Below are positions 51,991 to 60,080 of a DNA stretch of 64,000 bases, piece after piece. The position numbers were made by a program, and so were the translations under genes. The notes under the pieces are model-generated. The model was not told where the DNA came from. It saw only the letters and a program-made list of their open reading frames with translations, and did no database searches. The DNA is taken from NCBI GenBank assembly GCA_013822725.1, contig PNKX01000011.1, positions 62,001 to 126,000 on the forward strand. The letters are read 5' to 3'. The stretch is from Pirellula sp. GTDB lineage: Bacteria > Planctomycetota > Planctomycetia > Pirellulales > Lacipirellulaceae. The stretch's first letter is position 1, and the number at the start of each line of letters is the position of its first letter.

Positions 51991-52193
51991 ATTGCAGGAG
52001 ATGGAACCGCAGATCAACGCCAATCACCGTCATTCTGAGCAGAGCGAAGAATCTAGAGTCTCAAACGAGCTTCCAGATTCTTCGCTGAGTTTACCCTGAG
52101 CAGGCGAAGGGCTCAGAATGACAAACATACGGGCGCCACTACTGACTAGTCGAGCAGTGCCCCATCCAGCAACAAGCATCCAGCATCCCCCGC
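51991..52193. repeat. Inverted repeat around 52029-52122
   Basis: Outer arms GTCATTCTGAGC (52029) and GCTCAGAATGAC (52111-52122) enclose GCGAAGAATCT (about 52045) and AGATTCTTCGC (about 52075). This pattern of intergenic palindrome is widely seen in bacterial genomes. No gene. Confidence 0.75.
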
Positions 52194-53312
52194 ATGCCCA
52201 TCATCGAGTTCACCTCCAACCGCCACCCCTCCATCGGCATCGAGCTCGAACTCGGCCTCGTCGATCTCCAAACATCCAACCTCAGCAACTCCTTCAATCA
52301 ACTCGTCGAGCGCCTCCCCGATCGCGGCGGCAATCGCTTCAAGCCTGAAATCATCCAATCAGTCGTCGAGATCAACACCGACGTCTGCCAATCGATCGGC
52401 GAAGCCGAACGTGATCTCCGCGGCAGGCTCGGCGTCGTCGAAGCGGCCGCCGACGCGCTCGGCCTCGGCCTCTGGTGGGGCGGCGTCCACCCCTTCGCCC
52501 GCTGCGACGAACAACAAGTCACGCCCGACGAGCGCTATCTGAAACTCGTCGACCTGCTGCAAGTCCTCGCCCGCCGAATGATGACCTTCGGCCTGCACGT
52601 CCACGTCGGCGTCGACAGCGGCGACAAAGCGGTGATGATCTGCGACCGCATCATGCGGCATCTGCCCACCCTGCTCGCCCTCTCCAGCAGCAGCCCGTTC
52701 TGGGAAGGCGAAGCGACCGGCCTCCACTCCTACCGCTCGAAGGTGATGGAAGGCCTCCCCACCGCCGGCCTCCCGCCGCTGATGCGCAACTGGAGCGAAT
52801 ACGTCTGGCTGGTGAACCACATGGTCGGCACCGGCTTCATCAACACGATCCGCGAGCTGTGGTGGGACGTCCGCCCCCACCACAACTTCGGCACCGTCGA
52901 AATCCGCATGTGCGACATGCCAGGCAACCTCAGCGACGTCCTTTCGCTCGCCGCACTGATGCAGTGTCTCGTGAAGGCGCTCTCCGACGAAATCGACCAC
53001 GGCGCCTACCAACACGACTGCCACCCGCTGCTCGTCGCGCAAAACAAGTGGCGGGCCGCCCGCTACGGCAACAAAGCGCAACTCGTCGACGCCTCGACTT
53101 ACCAAGTCCAAACGCTGCCGCAGATCGTCGACAACTTAGTCGAACGCTTGTCGCCCACCGCCGAAGACCTCGGCTGCGTCGACTATCTAAATCGCTGCCG
53201 CACGCTCGCCGCCGGTCCGTCATGGGCCGAACGCCAGCTAATGCTCGCCGAGCAAAAGGGCGGGCTCCCCGCCGCCGTGAGCGCGCTGCTCCAACAATCG
53301 CGCACCACCTAA
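52194..53312 (+). CDS. YbdK-type carboxylate-amine ligase (glutamate-cysteine ligase 2 family)
   Basis: The 372-residue protein has the family start IEFTSNRHPSIGIELELGLV. Next come EIIQSVVEINTDVCQSIGEA, FGLHVHVGVDSGDKAVMICD, LLALSSSSPFWEGEATGLHS and WWDVRPHHNFGTVEIRMCD. This order matches YbdK-like weak gamma-glutamylcysteine ligases. Members work with ATP and an amino-acid carboxylate; the natural substrate varies. It has no signal peptide. The neighbours do not define a pathway. Confidence 0.9.
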   Translation: MPIIEFTSNRHPSIGIELELGLVDLQTSNLSNSFNQLVERLPDRGGNRFKPEIIQSVVEINTDVCQSIGEAERDLRGRLGVVEAAADALGLGLWWGGVHPFARCDEQQVTPDERYLKLVDLLQVLARRMMTFGLHVHVGVDSGDKAVMICDRIMRHLPTLLALSSSSPFWEGEATGLHSYRSKVMEGLPTAGLPPLMRNWSEYVWLVNHMVGTGFINTIRELWWDVRPHHNFGTVEIRMCDMPGNLSDVLSLAALMQCLVKALSDEIDHGAYQHDCHPLLVAQNKWRAARYGNKAQLVDASTYQVQTLPQIVDNLVERLSPTAEDLGCVDYLNRCRTLAAGPSWAERQLMLAEQKGGLPAAVSALLQQSRTT

Positions 53313-53525
53313 ACGCCGCCGCACCGCATTCCACCCCCGCGCCCCGCCAACCCACTCCCCACACCACCACGCCCATTTAGCCCCGTCCGCTCGCGGCGGG
53401 CGTTCGGCGTGCCACTAGCGGATCGCGTCACCGAACACGTCATCAACGCGCAGCCAACGGCCTCGGCTTTATGGTCCAACGGCATGGACCATCCCGCGCG
53501 CCACCTACTCACCCACTCACCGCCG

Positions 53526-54104
53526 CTACCCAAAATACTCCGGCTCGTTCCCCGCCTTCCACTTAATATTGCACCCCAAACTCGCCCGCTGTTCGCTTAT
53601 TGGCACCGCTCCCGCGAGCGTGGCATCTAGCGCCGCACGCAAATCCTTCCCCGTCACCGGCACGCCGCTCCCCGGCCGGCTGTCATCCAACTGCCCCCGG
53701 TAGACGAGCTTCCGATCTTGATCGAAAAGAAAAAAGTCAGGCGTGCACGCCGCTCGGTAGGCCTTCGCCACCGCTTGCGTTTCATCGAACAAATACGGGA
53801 ACGCGTACCCGCGATCTTCTGCCTCGGCCACCATCCGCTCGGGAGAGTCGGCCGGGTGGGTCGCCGTATCGTTCGAGTTGATCCCCACCACCGCGACGCC
53901 GCGGCCGATGTACTCGGCCCCAAGCCGGGCCAATTCGTCGGCCACATGGACTACGAACGGACAGTGATTGCACATAAACATCACCAGCAGCGCCGGCTTG
54001 CCCGCAAAGTCGGCGAGCGCCACCTCGCGGCCATCCACATTCATCAACTTGAAGTCGGGCGCCGCCGTGCCGAGGGGCAACATCGTGCTGGGAGTCCGAG
54101 CCAT
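53526..54104 (-). CDS. Thioredoxin-fold redoxin (AhpC/TSA-like) with a CxxC motif
   Basis: The 192-residue protein has FKLMNVDGREVALADFAGKP, LVMFMCNHCPFVVHVADELA with the CNHC pair, and later PDFFLFDQDRKLVYRGQLDD. This is the pattern of redoxin-domain proteins with N-C-x-x-C-P, widespread in planctomycetes and cyanobacteria. It ends with a Cys-containing CNIKWKAGNEPEYFG, the usual end for this group. The ATG at 54104 is chosen since upstream residues are non-coding. It lies divergent from the thioredoxin gene at 54552. Confidence 0.88.
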   Translation of the reverse strand: MARTPSTMLPLGTAAPDFKLMNVDGREVALADFAGKPALLVMFMCNHCPFVVHVADELARLGAEYIGRGVAVVGINSNDTATHPADSPERMVAEAEDRGYAFPYLFDETQAVAKAYRAACTPDFFLFDQDRKLVYRGQLDDSRPGSGVPVTGKDLRAALDATLAGAVPISEQRASLGCNIKWKAGNEPEYFG

Positions 54105-54551
54105 CGCAATTCTCCAATCTCTTTTGATTAATCGAGCGGCCCCGTATCGAGCGCCGAACCAAGAGTATCGAACAACCCACCGCCGTCGACAACCGCCCCA
54201 ATCCCGCCGCGAGCCAGAGGCAACGCCTATCACACCAATCGCCCGATTGTCTGAACCAATCGCCGCGGCCAACCGTCTGAGGAAACAGGAAAACAGCCCG
54301 CGAATCACGCAAATCGCCGCGAATAAGAAACAGATCCCTGCCTTTCATTCGCGCCCATTCGCGTGATTCGCGGGCTCTCCCCCCACTGCCATTCGTTGAC
54401 AGTCCCCGCCACTCCCCAGATAATCGCGGATCAGCGAAAACAGCCTGAATTGAACCAACGCACTGGCCAATCCGTACACTGGCCAGTGAAATATCGAGAT
54501 CATCACACTGAGCCGTTGCCAGCCGACGGCCACGAGGAACCGGAGGAAACC
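54105..54551. other. Divergent promoter region between two thioredoxin-fold genes
   Basis: No gene. The inverted pair AGCCCGCGAATCACGC (54295-54310) and GCGTGATTCGCGGGCT (54361-54376) is a relative of the 35587 repeat. The remainder holds the promoters of the redoxin and thioredoxin genes. GGAGG at 54543 is the thioredoxin ribosome site. Confidence 0.6.
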
Positions 54552-54878
54552 ATGGGCGCCATCCAAGAAATCACCGACGTCAACTTCGACAGCGAAGTGC
54601 TCCAATCCGCTCAACCTGTGCTGGTCGACTTCTGGGCGCCCTGGTGCGGCCCATGCCGTCAGATTGCTCCGCTGATCGAGCAGCTCGCCGGCGAGAACTC
54701 CGGTTCGGCCAAGGTCGTGAAGCTCAACGTCGACGACGCGCCGCAAAGCGCTCAAAGCTACGGCGTCAGCAGCATTCCGACCCTGATGGTCTTCAAAGGC
54801 GGCGAAGTCGTCGACCGCTTCGTCGGCGTCCAACCGAAGACCCGCCTGCAACAAGCAATCGACTCGGCGAAGGGTTAA
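54552..54878 (+). CDS. trxA: Thioredoxin
   Basis: The 108-residue protein has the classical active site APWCGPCRQIAP with Cys32 and Cys35, then VKLNVDDAPQSAQSYGVSSI, the cis-Pro loop SSIPTLMVFKGG, and a normal C-terminus. It is a cytosolic disulfide reductase. The ATG follows a strong GGAGG. Upstream in-frame residues to 54363 were not accepted. A second thioredoxin-fold gene lies divergently upstream. Confidence 0.96.
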   Translation: MGAIQEITDVNFDSEVLQSAQPVLVDFWAPWCGPCRQIAPLIEQLAGENSGSAKVVKLNVDDAPQSAQSYGVSSIPTLMVFKGGEVVDRFVGVQPKTRLQQAIDSAKG

Positions 54879-54882
54879 CCCC

Positions 54883-54915
54883 TTTAGCCCCCGGTTTAAA
54901 GAACCGGGGGCTAAA
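54883..54915. terminator. Hairpin (family G, copy 1) after thioredoxin
   Basis: TTTAGCCCCCGGTT and AACCGGGGGCTAAA form a strong stem just after the stop. It has A- and T-rich ends, as a bidirectional terminator would. Related stems: 55312-55340 and 55804-55833. Confidence 0.7.
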
Positions 54916-54975
54916 CGTTAACTCCTGGCTTCCCGCAACGGGACCGACGCCAACCTCCCCCAATGCCATAACGCC

Positions 54976-55281
54976 ATGATCCACGTCATCGCCGCCATCG
55001 AACTCGCCCCAGGAACCCGCGAAAAGTTCCTCACCGAGTTCCATCGCATCATCGACATCGTCCGCGACGAAGACGGCTGCATCGAATACGGCCCCGCGAT
55101 TGACGTGGCGACTAGCGTTTCTTCCGCACCCGTGCGTGAGAGCGTCGTCACCGTCGTCGAAAAATGGACGAACGTGGCGTCGCTCGAAGCCCACTTGAAG
55201 GCCCCGCACATGGACAGCTACCGGTCGATGGTCAAAGACATCGTCCGCAGCGTCAACATCCAAGTGCTGGCCCCCGCGTAG
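54976..55281 (+). CDS. Antibiotic biosynthesis monooxygenase (ABM) domain protein
   Basis: The 101-residue protein has the YgiN-like ABM fold pattern: IHVIAAIELAPGTREKFLTE, then ARRESVVTVVEKW-type strands (VRESVVTVVEKWTNVASLEA), and HLKAPHMDSYRSMVKDIVRS. Members are heme-degrading or quinol monooxygenases, or have no known activity. It is single-domain and cytosolic. It lies between hairpins of family G. Specific function unknown. Confidence 0.85.
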   Translation: MIHVIAAIELAPGTREKFLTEFHRIIDIVRDEDGCIEYGPAIDVATSVSSAPVRESVVTVVEKWTNVASLEAHLKAPHMDSYRSMVKDIVRSVNIQVLAPA

Positions 55282-55311
55282 CGCAAGACGTCGACGTACC
55301 ACAACGACCCA

Positions 55312-55340
55312 TTTAGCCCCCGGTTCTTCAAACCGGGGGC
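55312..55340. terminator. Hairpin (family G, copy 2)
   Basis: TTTAGCCCCCGGTTCTTC followed by AAACCGGGGGC; similar to 54883-54915. It lies between the converging ABM and VOC genes and could terminate both. Confidence 0.65.
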
Positions 55341-55360
55341 ACTTTCATGTGCCACCGCCG

Positions 55361-55759
55361 TCAATCAACAAACTCCCCAAACGCCACCCGATACCCGTTC
55401 AAATCCTCCACCACCATCTCCCGCAGCCCATACGGCATCACGATCGGCGACTGCAAAACAACCGCGCCGCGACGCTGCAGATCCGCATACAAGCCGTCGA
55501 CGTCGTCAACGTACACGTAAGCGTCGAGTTCAATCTTCACGCGAACTCGCGGCGGCGACTTCTCTCGCCGGATCTGAAAATGGATCCACGCCCCCGGCCG
55601 TTTAACGATCGCGTAAACGCCCCCCGGCTCCTCCGGCGACGGCTGAAAAACGTCAGCCGGATCAAGCCCGAACCCCAACACGTCCCGATAATACTCCGCC
55701 GCCTCGCGTACGCTAGGAACCCCGAACACCGGCGACGCACTCCACTCACGCTGATTCAT
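55361..55759 (-). CDS. VOC-family (glyoxalase/bleomycin-resistance-type) protein
   Basis: The 132-residue protein reads as a two-module VOC fold: SPVFGVPSVREAAEYYRDVL, GFGLDPADVFQPSPEEPGG, then AYVYVDDVDGLYADLQRRGA and REMVVEDLNGYRVAFGE near the end. Metal-binding Glu in VAFGE is the usual last ligand. Substrate unknown. A family G hairpin lies behind each end. It is convergent with the ABM gene. Confidence 0.85.
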   Translation of the reverse strand: MNQREWSASPVFGVPSVREAAEYYRDVLGFGLDPADVFQPSPEEPGGVYAIVKRPGAWIHFQIRREKSPPRVRVKIELDAYVYVDDVDGLYADLQRRGAVVLQSPIVMPYGLREMVVEDLNGYRVAFGEFVD

Positions 55760-55803
55760 GCGAAGTCTCCCGAACCCGCCAAGCGGCTAAACAACAAGAC
55801 CCT

Positions 55804-55833
55804 CTTAGCCCCCGGTTCTTCAAACCGGGGGTT
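55804..55833. terminator. Hairpin (family G, copy 3)
   Basis: CTTAGCCCCCGGTTCTTC with AAACCGGGGGTTG. It lies between the 55849 gene's stop and the VOC gene start; same family as 54883 and 55312. Confidence 0.6.
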
Positions 55834-55848
55834 GTCGTTGCGACATAC

Positions 55849-56190
55849 TCACTTGCGTCGGTGCGCCCCGCACGCGACACAATAAATAGCACGAGGTGTG
55901 CGATAAGGCTTACCGCAGGCTTCGCAACGCGGACCAAACTGATTCACGCGATGGTGCCACAAAGCATCCGCATTCGTTTCACGGTAGCCGGTGAGTTGCT
56001 CGTAAACCCGCAATGCTTCCTGGCCATACCCATTCGCTCGGGCAACAGCTAACGAGCATCCGTGCTCCTGGCGATACTTTTGTATTTGCTGAATCGCATT
56101 GAACAGGTGCGGCGCCACGATCTCCCATTCGCTCTTTTCCAACATTGGGATATCAGCACGACACCGCCAGCAATACATCGTTCGAGCCAT
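55849..56190 (-). CDS. Small zinc-ribbon hypothetical protein
   Basis: The 113-residue protein carries Cys pairs at both ends: YCWRCRAD at the N-terminus and CEACGKPYRTPRAIYCVACG at the C-terminus, suggesting two zinc sites or one ribbon formed by both ends. The middle is helical (WEIVAPHLFNAIQQIQKYRQ). No family name can be given. Its DNA is less GC-rich than the neighbours, suggesting a recent arrival. A nucleic-acid-binding or adaptor role is a guess. Confidence 0.6.
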   Translation of the reverse strand: MARTMYCWRCRADIPMLEKSEWEIVAPHLFNAIQQIQKYRQEHGCSLAVARANGYGQEALRVYEQLTGYRETNADALWHHRVNQFGPRCEACGKPYRTPRAIYCVACGAHRRK

Positions 56191-56876
56191 GCTATCGCGT
56201 ACCTCGCCAATCGCTCATCCAAAACCCGAATAACGCCCTTTATACATCCTCTGCCTTCTGGGCTCTTCCTTTGCGCCTCTGCGAGAAACACATTCTCCTC
56301 AGCCCACATATTGAAAATGGCCACCGAATCTAATACTATACAATTGACCACATCCGTTCTTTGACAACTAACCGCACCGCACGCCGCGCGATGAGCCAAT
56401 CGTCGCGACTGCGCCGCCCCGCCGAGCGACAGAGACTAGGGTCTTTACCCCATCGGTTCGTCCATGTCGGCCAAATCGATTTGGCCGACATGGCCGAGTT
56501 GGCCGATTAGCGATCTCGACAGCAAGAACAGCAAATTCCGCCCCTCCAAGTCAGCGAATTCTGTCGCGACAGAACGTTTTTGTCGCCCCAAATTCGATAC
56601 TTAAACCACTGACGTAAAAGCACTTAGCCTTCTGTCGCCAAAAATCGCTCCACGACCAATCGACGACAGAACGCGACAGATTGGAAGGGTCCGCCATCAG
56701 CACCGACGCTTGCCAACGCCGCTAGCACGCCGCCGGCAAAATCTCATTCCAGGCAATTCCGCCAAACTTTGCCGGCTCGGCGCGCCGATCGTTCCTACTA
56801 GGCAATCTTTGCGGGTTGTAGGGGTCGTACGCCCTTGCGCCCCGCGACAACTCAGCAGCGCACTTTCGATCTCTTC
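56191..56876. other. Lower-GC gap with palindromes before the coiled-coil gene
   Basis: No gene is supported over nearly 700 bp. A perfect 30-bp palindrome lies at 56463-56492 (half-site CATGTCGGCCAAATC). A 16-bp palindrome TTCTGTCGCGACAGAA lies at 56559-56574. Further CTGTCGC/GCGACAG-like half-sites occur to about 56682. They look like operator sites, but no regulator is adjacent. Confidence 0.5.
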
Positions 56877-58658
56877 ATGGCCAGCGACCGACACGACCAG
56901 AGCGACGACGAGCCCCGCGAGCAGCCGCTCCGCGAGATGCGGCTCGACGCCCCTCACCCCGTCCGCCGGGCCGGCGGCGAGGCTCGGCCGCGGTCTGGCG
57001 TCATGGCCATGGCCGGCGCCTCCGACGAGATGGTCGGCGCCGAACAAGCGACCGAAAAAGCATTCGACGACGCCGATCCGCAACTCGAAGCGGTTCCGGA
57101 GATCGACGCCGACGCCCTCCCTGCTTGGCTAGGGATCGAGGCCGACGACGCTCCCCTCACCGGTTCGCCGACGATGCTAGCCCAGCATGCGGCCAATCTC
57201 GCCCAACGGCTCCAAGGTCGCCTCTCCGAAGTCGACCGCCGCGAAGCCCGACTCAATTCGCAGGAAGCGGAGTTCGACTCCCGCATCCGCAACGCCCGGC
57301 TCTGGATCGACCAACGCGAAACCGAACTCGCGGAGCTGCAAGATCGGCTCGAAAAGTGGGACGAAGATCTCACCGAGCGTCAAAGCATCGCGGCCTCGCA
57401 GCTCGAGGAAGCCGATGAGCTGATGCAGCGGCTCAAGGAGCTCGGCGAGCGCGAGCGGAAAATCGCCACGCGCGAGATGGAACTGGAGCTCGGCGTCACC
57501 GAGCAGCAGACGAAGATCGACGCCCTCGACTTCGAAACGGCCGGCTGCCGGACGCGACAGCTGGAACTCGACGACGCCCGGCAGAAGTTCGAAAAACGCC
57601 AACGCGAGCTCGACTCGCGCGAAGCGAAGCTCTACGTCGAACACGAGCGGGCGAGCCATGAACGGCTGGCGCTCGATGCTCGCCAAAAGGAACTCGACGC
57701 CCGCGAAACGCGCGTTATCACGCAAGAAGCGAGCCTCGCTGACTGCGAGCGCCGGCTGGCCGAAACGGCCGGCGAACTCGAGTTCAAGCGTGCCGAGTTG
57801 CATCAACTCCGCACCTCAGCCGAAGAGCGAGCGTCGGCCCTTGTGGCCGACGAACGCCGCCTAGAATTCCGCCAACGCGAAATCGAAACGGCCCTCAAGC
57901 GGTTCGAACGGCTCGGCATCGTCGAGCAGCGGATCGCCGAGGTCCAGCAGCAGGCCGATCAGGTGGCGATGCGCAGCGGCTACCTCGACCACGCCGAGAC
58001 GATGCTCGCCGAGCGGCAACTGCAGCTCAGCGAGCAACAGCGCGAGTTGCAACACGACCAGCTGGCGTTTGAGAACCAGGTGACGCGGGAGCGGCGTTCA
58101 TTGGTGGCCGAAGGCGAATCGGTTCGCACCGCCGCCGAGGAGCAAACCCGCGCCCTGCAACGACGCGAAGCGGAGCTCGACAAGCGCGAACAAGCGCTGG
58201 AGCAAGTTGCCGAGCAGCTTCGCCATACGCAACGCGAGGCGTTGGAATTGCGACTCGCCACGGAAGAAACCTGGCTGCAGCTGCAAGGCGTCCTCGCGCC
58301 CGCAACGCTTGCGCGGTCGGTTGCCCAGATCCGCGGCCGGCTAACCGAGCAGTTCCAGCTCACCAGCGACGAACTCAAACGCCGCCGCGGCGACCTGGAA
58401 ACGGCCCGGCTCGAAATCACCGAGCAGTTCAACGCCCTGCAACAGCAGCGGCAGGAACTCGATCGCTGGGCGCAGAGCCGCGACAAAGACATCGAGAACC
58501 GTGCGGCCCATCTGGTCGCCCGCGAGCAGGAACTCGACGCCCAGGAGCGGGCCTACCAGCAGGAAGCCCAGCGCTGGAACCACCAGCGCACCGAGTACCA
58601 GCAGGAAATCCAGCGGCTGCTCGCCGAAATCCGCGGCTTGTTCCGCACCGCGGCATAG
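56877..58658 (+). CDS. Long coiled-coil protein
   Basis: The 593-residue protein has a disordered, acidic N-terminus (to about residue 110) and then an almost unbroken coiled coil to the end. Recurrent units such as LDSREAKLYVEHERASHERL, LDARQKELDARETRVITQEA and LQRREAELDKREQALEQVAE show R-E-x-x-L-D periodicity. No signal peptide, no membrane segment. Such proteins can be cytoskeletal or scaffold elements. The ATG at 56877 is chosen over a TTG at 56835. No family name is justified; the coiled-coil pattern makes homology search difficult. Confidence 0.8.
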   Translation: MASDRHDQSDDEPREQPLREMRLDAPHPVRRAGGEARPRSGVMAMAGASDEMVGAEQATEKAFDDADPQLEAVPEIDADALPAWLGIEADDAPLTGSPTMLAQHAANLAQRLQGRLSEVDRREARLNSQEAEFDSRIRNARLWIDQRETELAELQDRLEKWDEDLTERQSIAASQLEEADELMQRLKELGERERKIATREMELELGVTEQQTKIDALDFETAGCRTRQLELDDARQKFEKRQRELDSREAKLYVEHERASHERLALDARQKELDARETRVITQEASLADCERRLAETAGELEFKRAELHQLRTSAEERASALVADERRLEFRQREIETALKRFERLGIVEQRIAEVQQQADQVAMRSGYLDHAETMLAERQLQLSEQQRELQHDQLAFENQVTRERRSLVAEGESVRTAAEEQTRALQRREAELDKREQALEQVAEQLRHTQREALELRLATEETWLQLQGVLAPATLARSVAQIRGRLTEQFQLTSDELKRRRGDLETARLEITEQFNALQQQRQELDRWAQSRDKDIENRAAHLVAREQELDAQERAYQQEAQRWNHQRTEYQQEIQRLLAEIRGLFRTAA

Positions 58659-58669
58659 CGGCACGCCTA

Positions 58670-58755
58670 TAGCCCCTGGCTCCGCCAGGGGGTAGCACAA
58701 CGCGCGATAACGCCGACCGAAAGGGCAACCAACCCCCTGGCGGAGCCAGGGGCTA
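58670..58755. repeat. Inverted-repeat element, family A (copy 4)
   Basis: TAGCCCCTGGCTCCGCCAGG and CCTGGCGGAGCCAGGGGCTA face each other across about 45 bp, between two convergent genes. Stem centre differs from the other copies by compensating changes. Confidence 0.8.
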
Positions 58756-58763
58756 AAAGGATA

Positions 58764-59783
58764 CTAAGCACCCTTGGTCTCGACGGCCTCTTCCTCAGCA
58801 GGAGCTTCGGCAGCCGGAACGGCCGGGTTCGAAGAATCGATCTTTTCTTCGGTCGCTTCTTCCTCAGTCGCCTTCGCGTCGTCGGCTTCCTCGGAAGCCT
58901 TCTTCTCTTGCTCGCTCGCAGGAACTTCGTCGCCGGGAGACGTCACCGCTTCTTCAAAGACTTCCTTCGCCTGCTCTTCGCCTGGCATGGGGAAGTCGCG
59001 CGGCACGACCTCTCGGCCAGCCGTCACCTCGCGAGATTCGTTCACGATCGCCATCGCGGTCTGAATCTCGTCACGGCTGAAGTACGGCTCGCGAACGATG
59101 CTCCGCGCGGTGCCGGTCAGCTTCTGGCTCAGCTCTTGGAAGCTAACTTCACTGTTCATGTTCCAAATGGCCGCCTGAGCAGCGCCGGTAGGCAGATCGC
59201 CATTGGCATAGGCCGCGATGACCTCGATCACGGCCGGGTCTTTGATCACGTTTTCAATCGGTACGATCGCATAGGGCTTGCTCGACGAAGGCTCGCGCAA
59301 GCCATGGTCCATGCAGAGCAACGGCACGTCGATGCGTACCGTCTTTTCCGGAGGAATGCTGAAGCCACCGCGACCGCCGCCACCCCCACCGCGACCGCCG
59401 CCGCCACCCCCGCCTCGACCACCGCCACCGCCCCCACCGCCGCCGCCAACGCTTTGCTGACCGCCGCCCATGCCGCCGCCACCCATACCGCCGCCCATGC
59501 CGCCGCCCATACCGCCCATCTGAGCGAGGGGGACGCCAATGAACGCGTCAGGAATAATTACCGACATCGGCTGGTCGGTTTTGTTCTGCATGATGATCCG
59601 GCCACGCTTCGAGCTCTTTGCGACGAAGGTAGCGTCAACCGAGCCCGACTTCATCGCGTCGAACAGGTCGACCGATTGTGGAGGAGGACTCGGAGCGCCT
59701 TCGCCGCGAGCGACGCCAAGCGGAGCGGCGACCTCAACGGCCAAAAACAGCAGAGCAAACCACGACGCAGCGGAGCGTTTCAT
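58764..59783 (-). CDS. Secreted Gly-rich protein with acidic tail
   Basis: The 339-residue protein has a signal peptide (MKRSAASWFALLFLAVEVAA). It has a conserved-looking N-terminal domain (SVDLFDAMKSGSVDATFVAK, KTDQPMSVIIPDAFIGVPLA). Then follows a Gly/Met-rich and poly-Gly/Arg stretch (about residues 90-145), a helical domain with QAAIWNMNSEVSFQELSQKL, and a Glu/Ala-rich tail. The Gly-rich stretch lies inside the fold, not at an end. No family name known to me. Likely exported to the periplasm. The start at 59783 is set by the signal peptide. Confidence 0.75.
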   Translation of the reverse strand: MKRSAASWFALLFLAVEVAAPLGVARGEGAPSPPPQSVDLFDAMKSGSVDATFVAKSSKRGRIIMQNKTDQPMSVIIPDAFIGVPLAQMGGMGGGMGGGMGGGGMGGGQQSVGGGGGGGGGGRGGGGGGGRGGGGGGRGGFSIPPEKTVRIDVPLLCMDHGLREPSSSKPYAIVPIENVIKDPAVIEVIAAYANGDLPTGAAQAAIWNMNSEVSFQELSQKLTGTARSIVREPYFSRDEIQTAMAIVNESREVTAGREVVPRDFPMPGEEQAKEVFEEAVTSPGDEVPASEQEKKASEEADDAKATEEEATEEKIDSSNPAVPAAEAPAEEEAVETKGA

Positions 59784-60080
59784 AGCGATATTCACAGCGT
59801 GAAGGAAGGCAACGCCGCCGAGCCGATTCGGGACCCTCCCGCGGACGCAGGGCGACCCCTCCAGCATAAACAACCGACCGGCGGAAATCCAAGGAAAACA
59901 GCCGACCGAGCCAATCGAGCTGCTCGAAAATAGGGGCTGTAACCTGCCGCTTGCCTCGCCCGAGCCGCAATTCCCCGCGAATGCGGGGCGCCCTTCCCGG
60001 CCCCGGACGCCATACTTAGGGAAGTACGCCCGCCTGAGGCCTGCGTTCCTCGCCCCGCCCCCGACGATAAACCGCCGCTG

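Noticed and set aside
49584-52193. CRISPR array
   Set aside because: Repeats here are single inverted pairs, with no regular spacers. No array was seen anywhere in the window.
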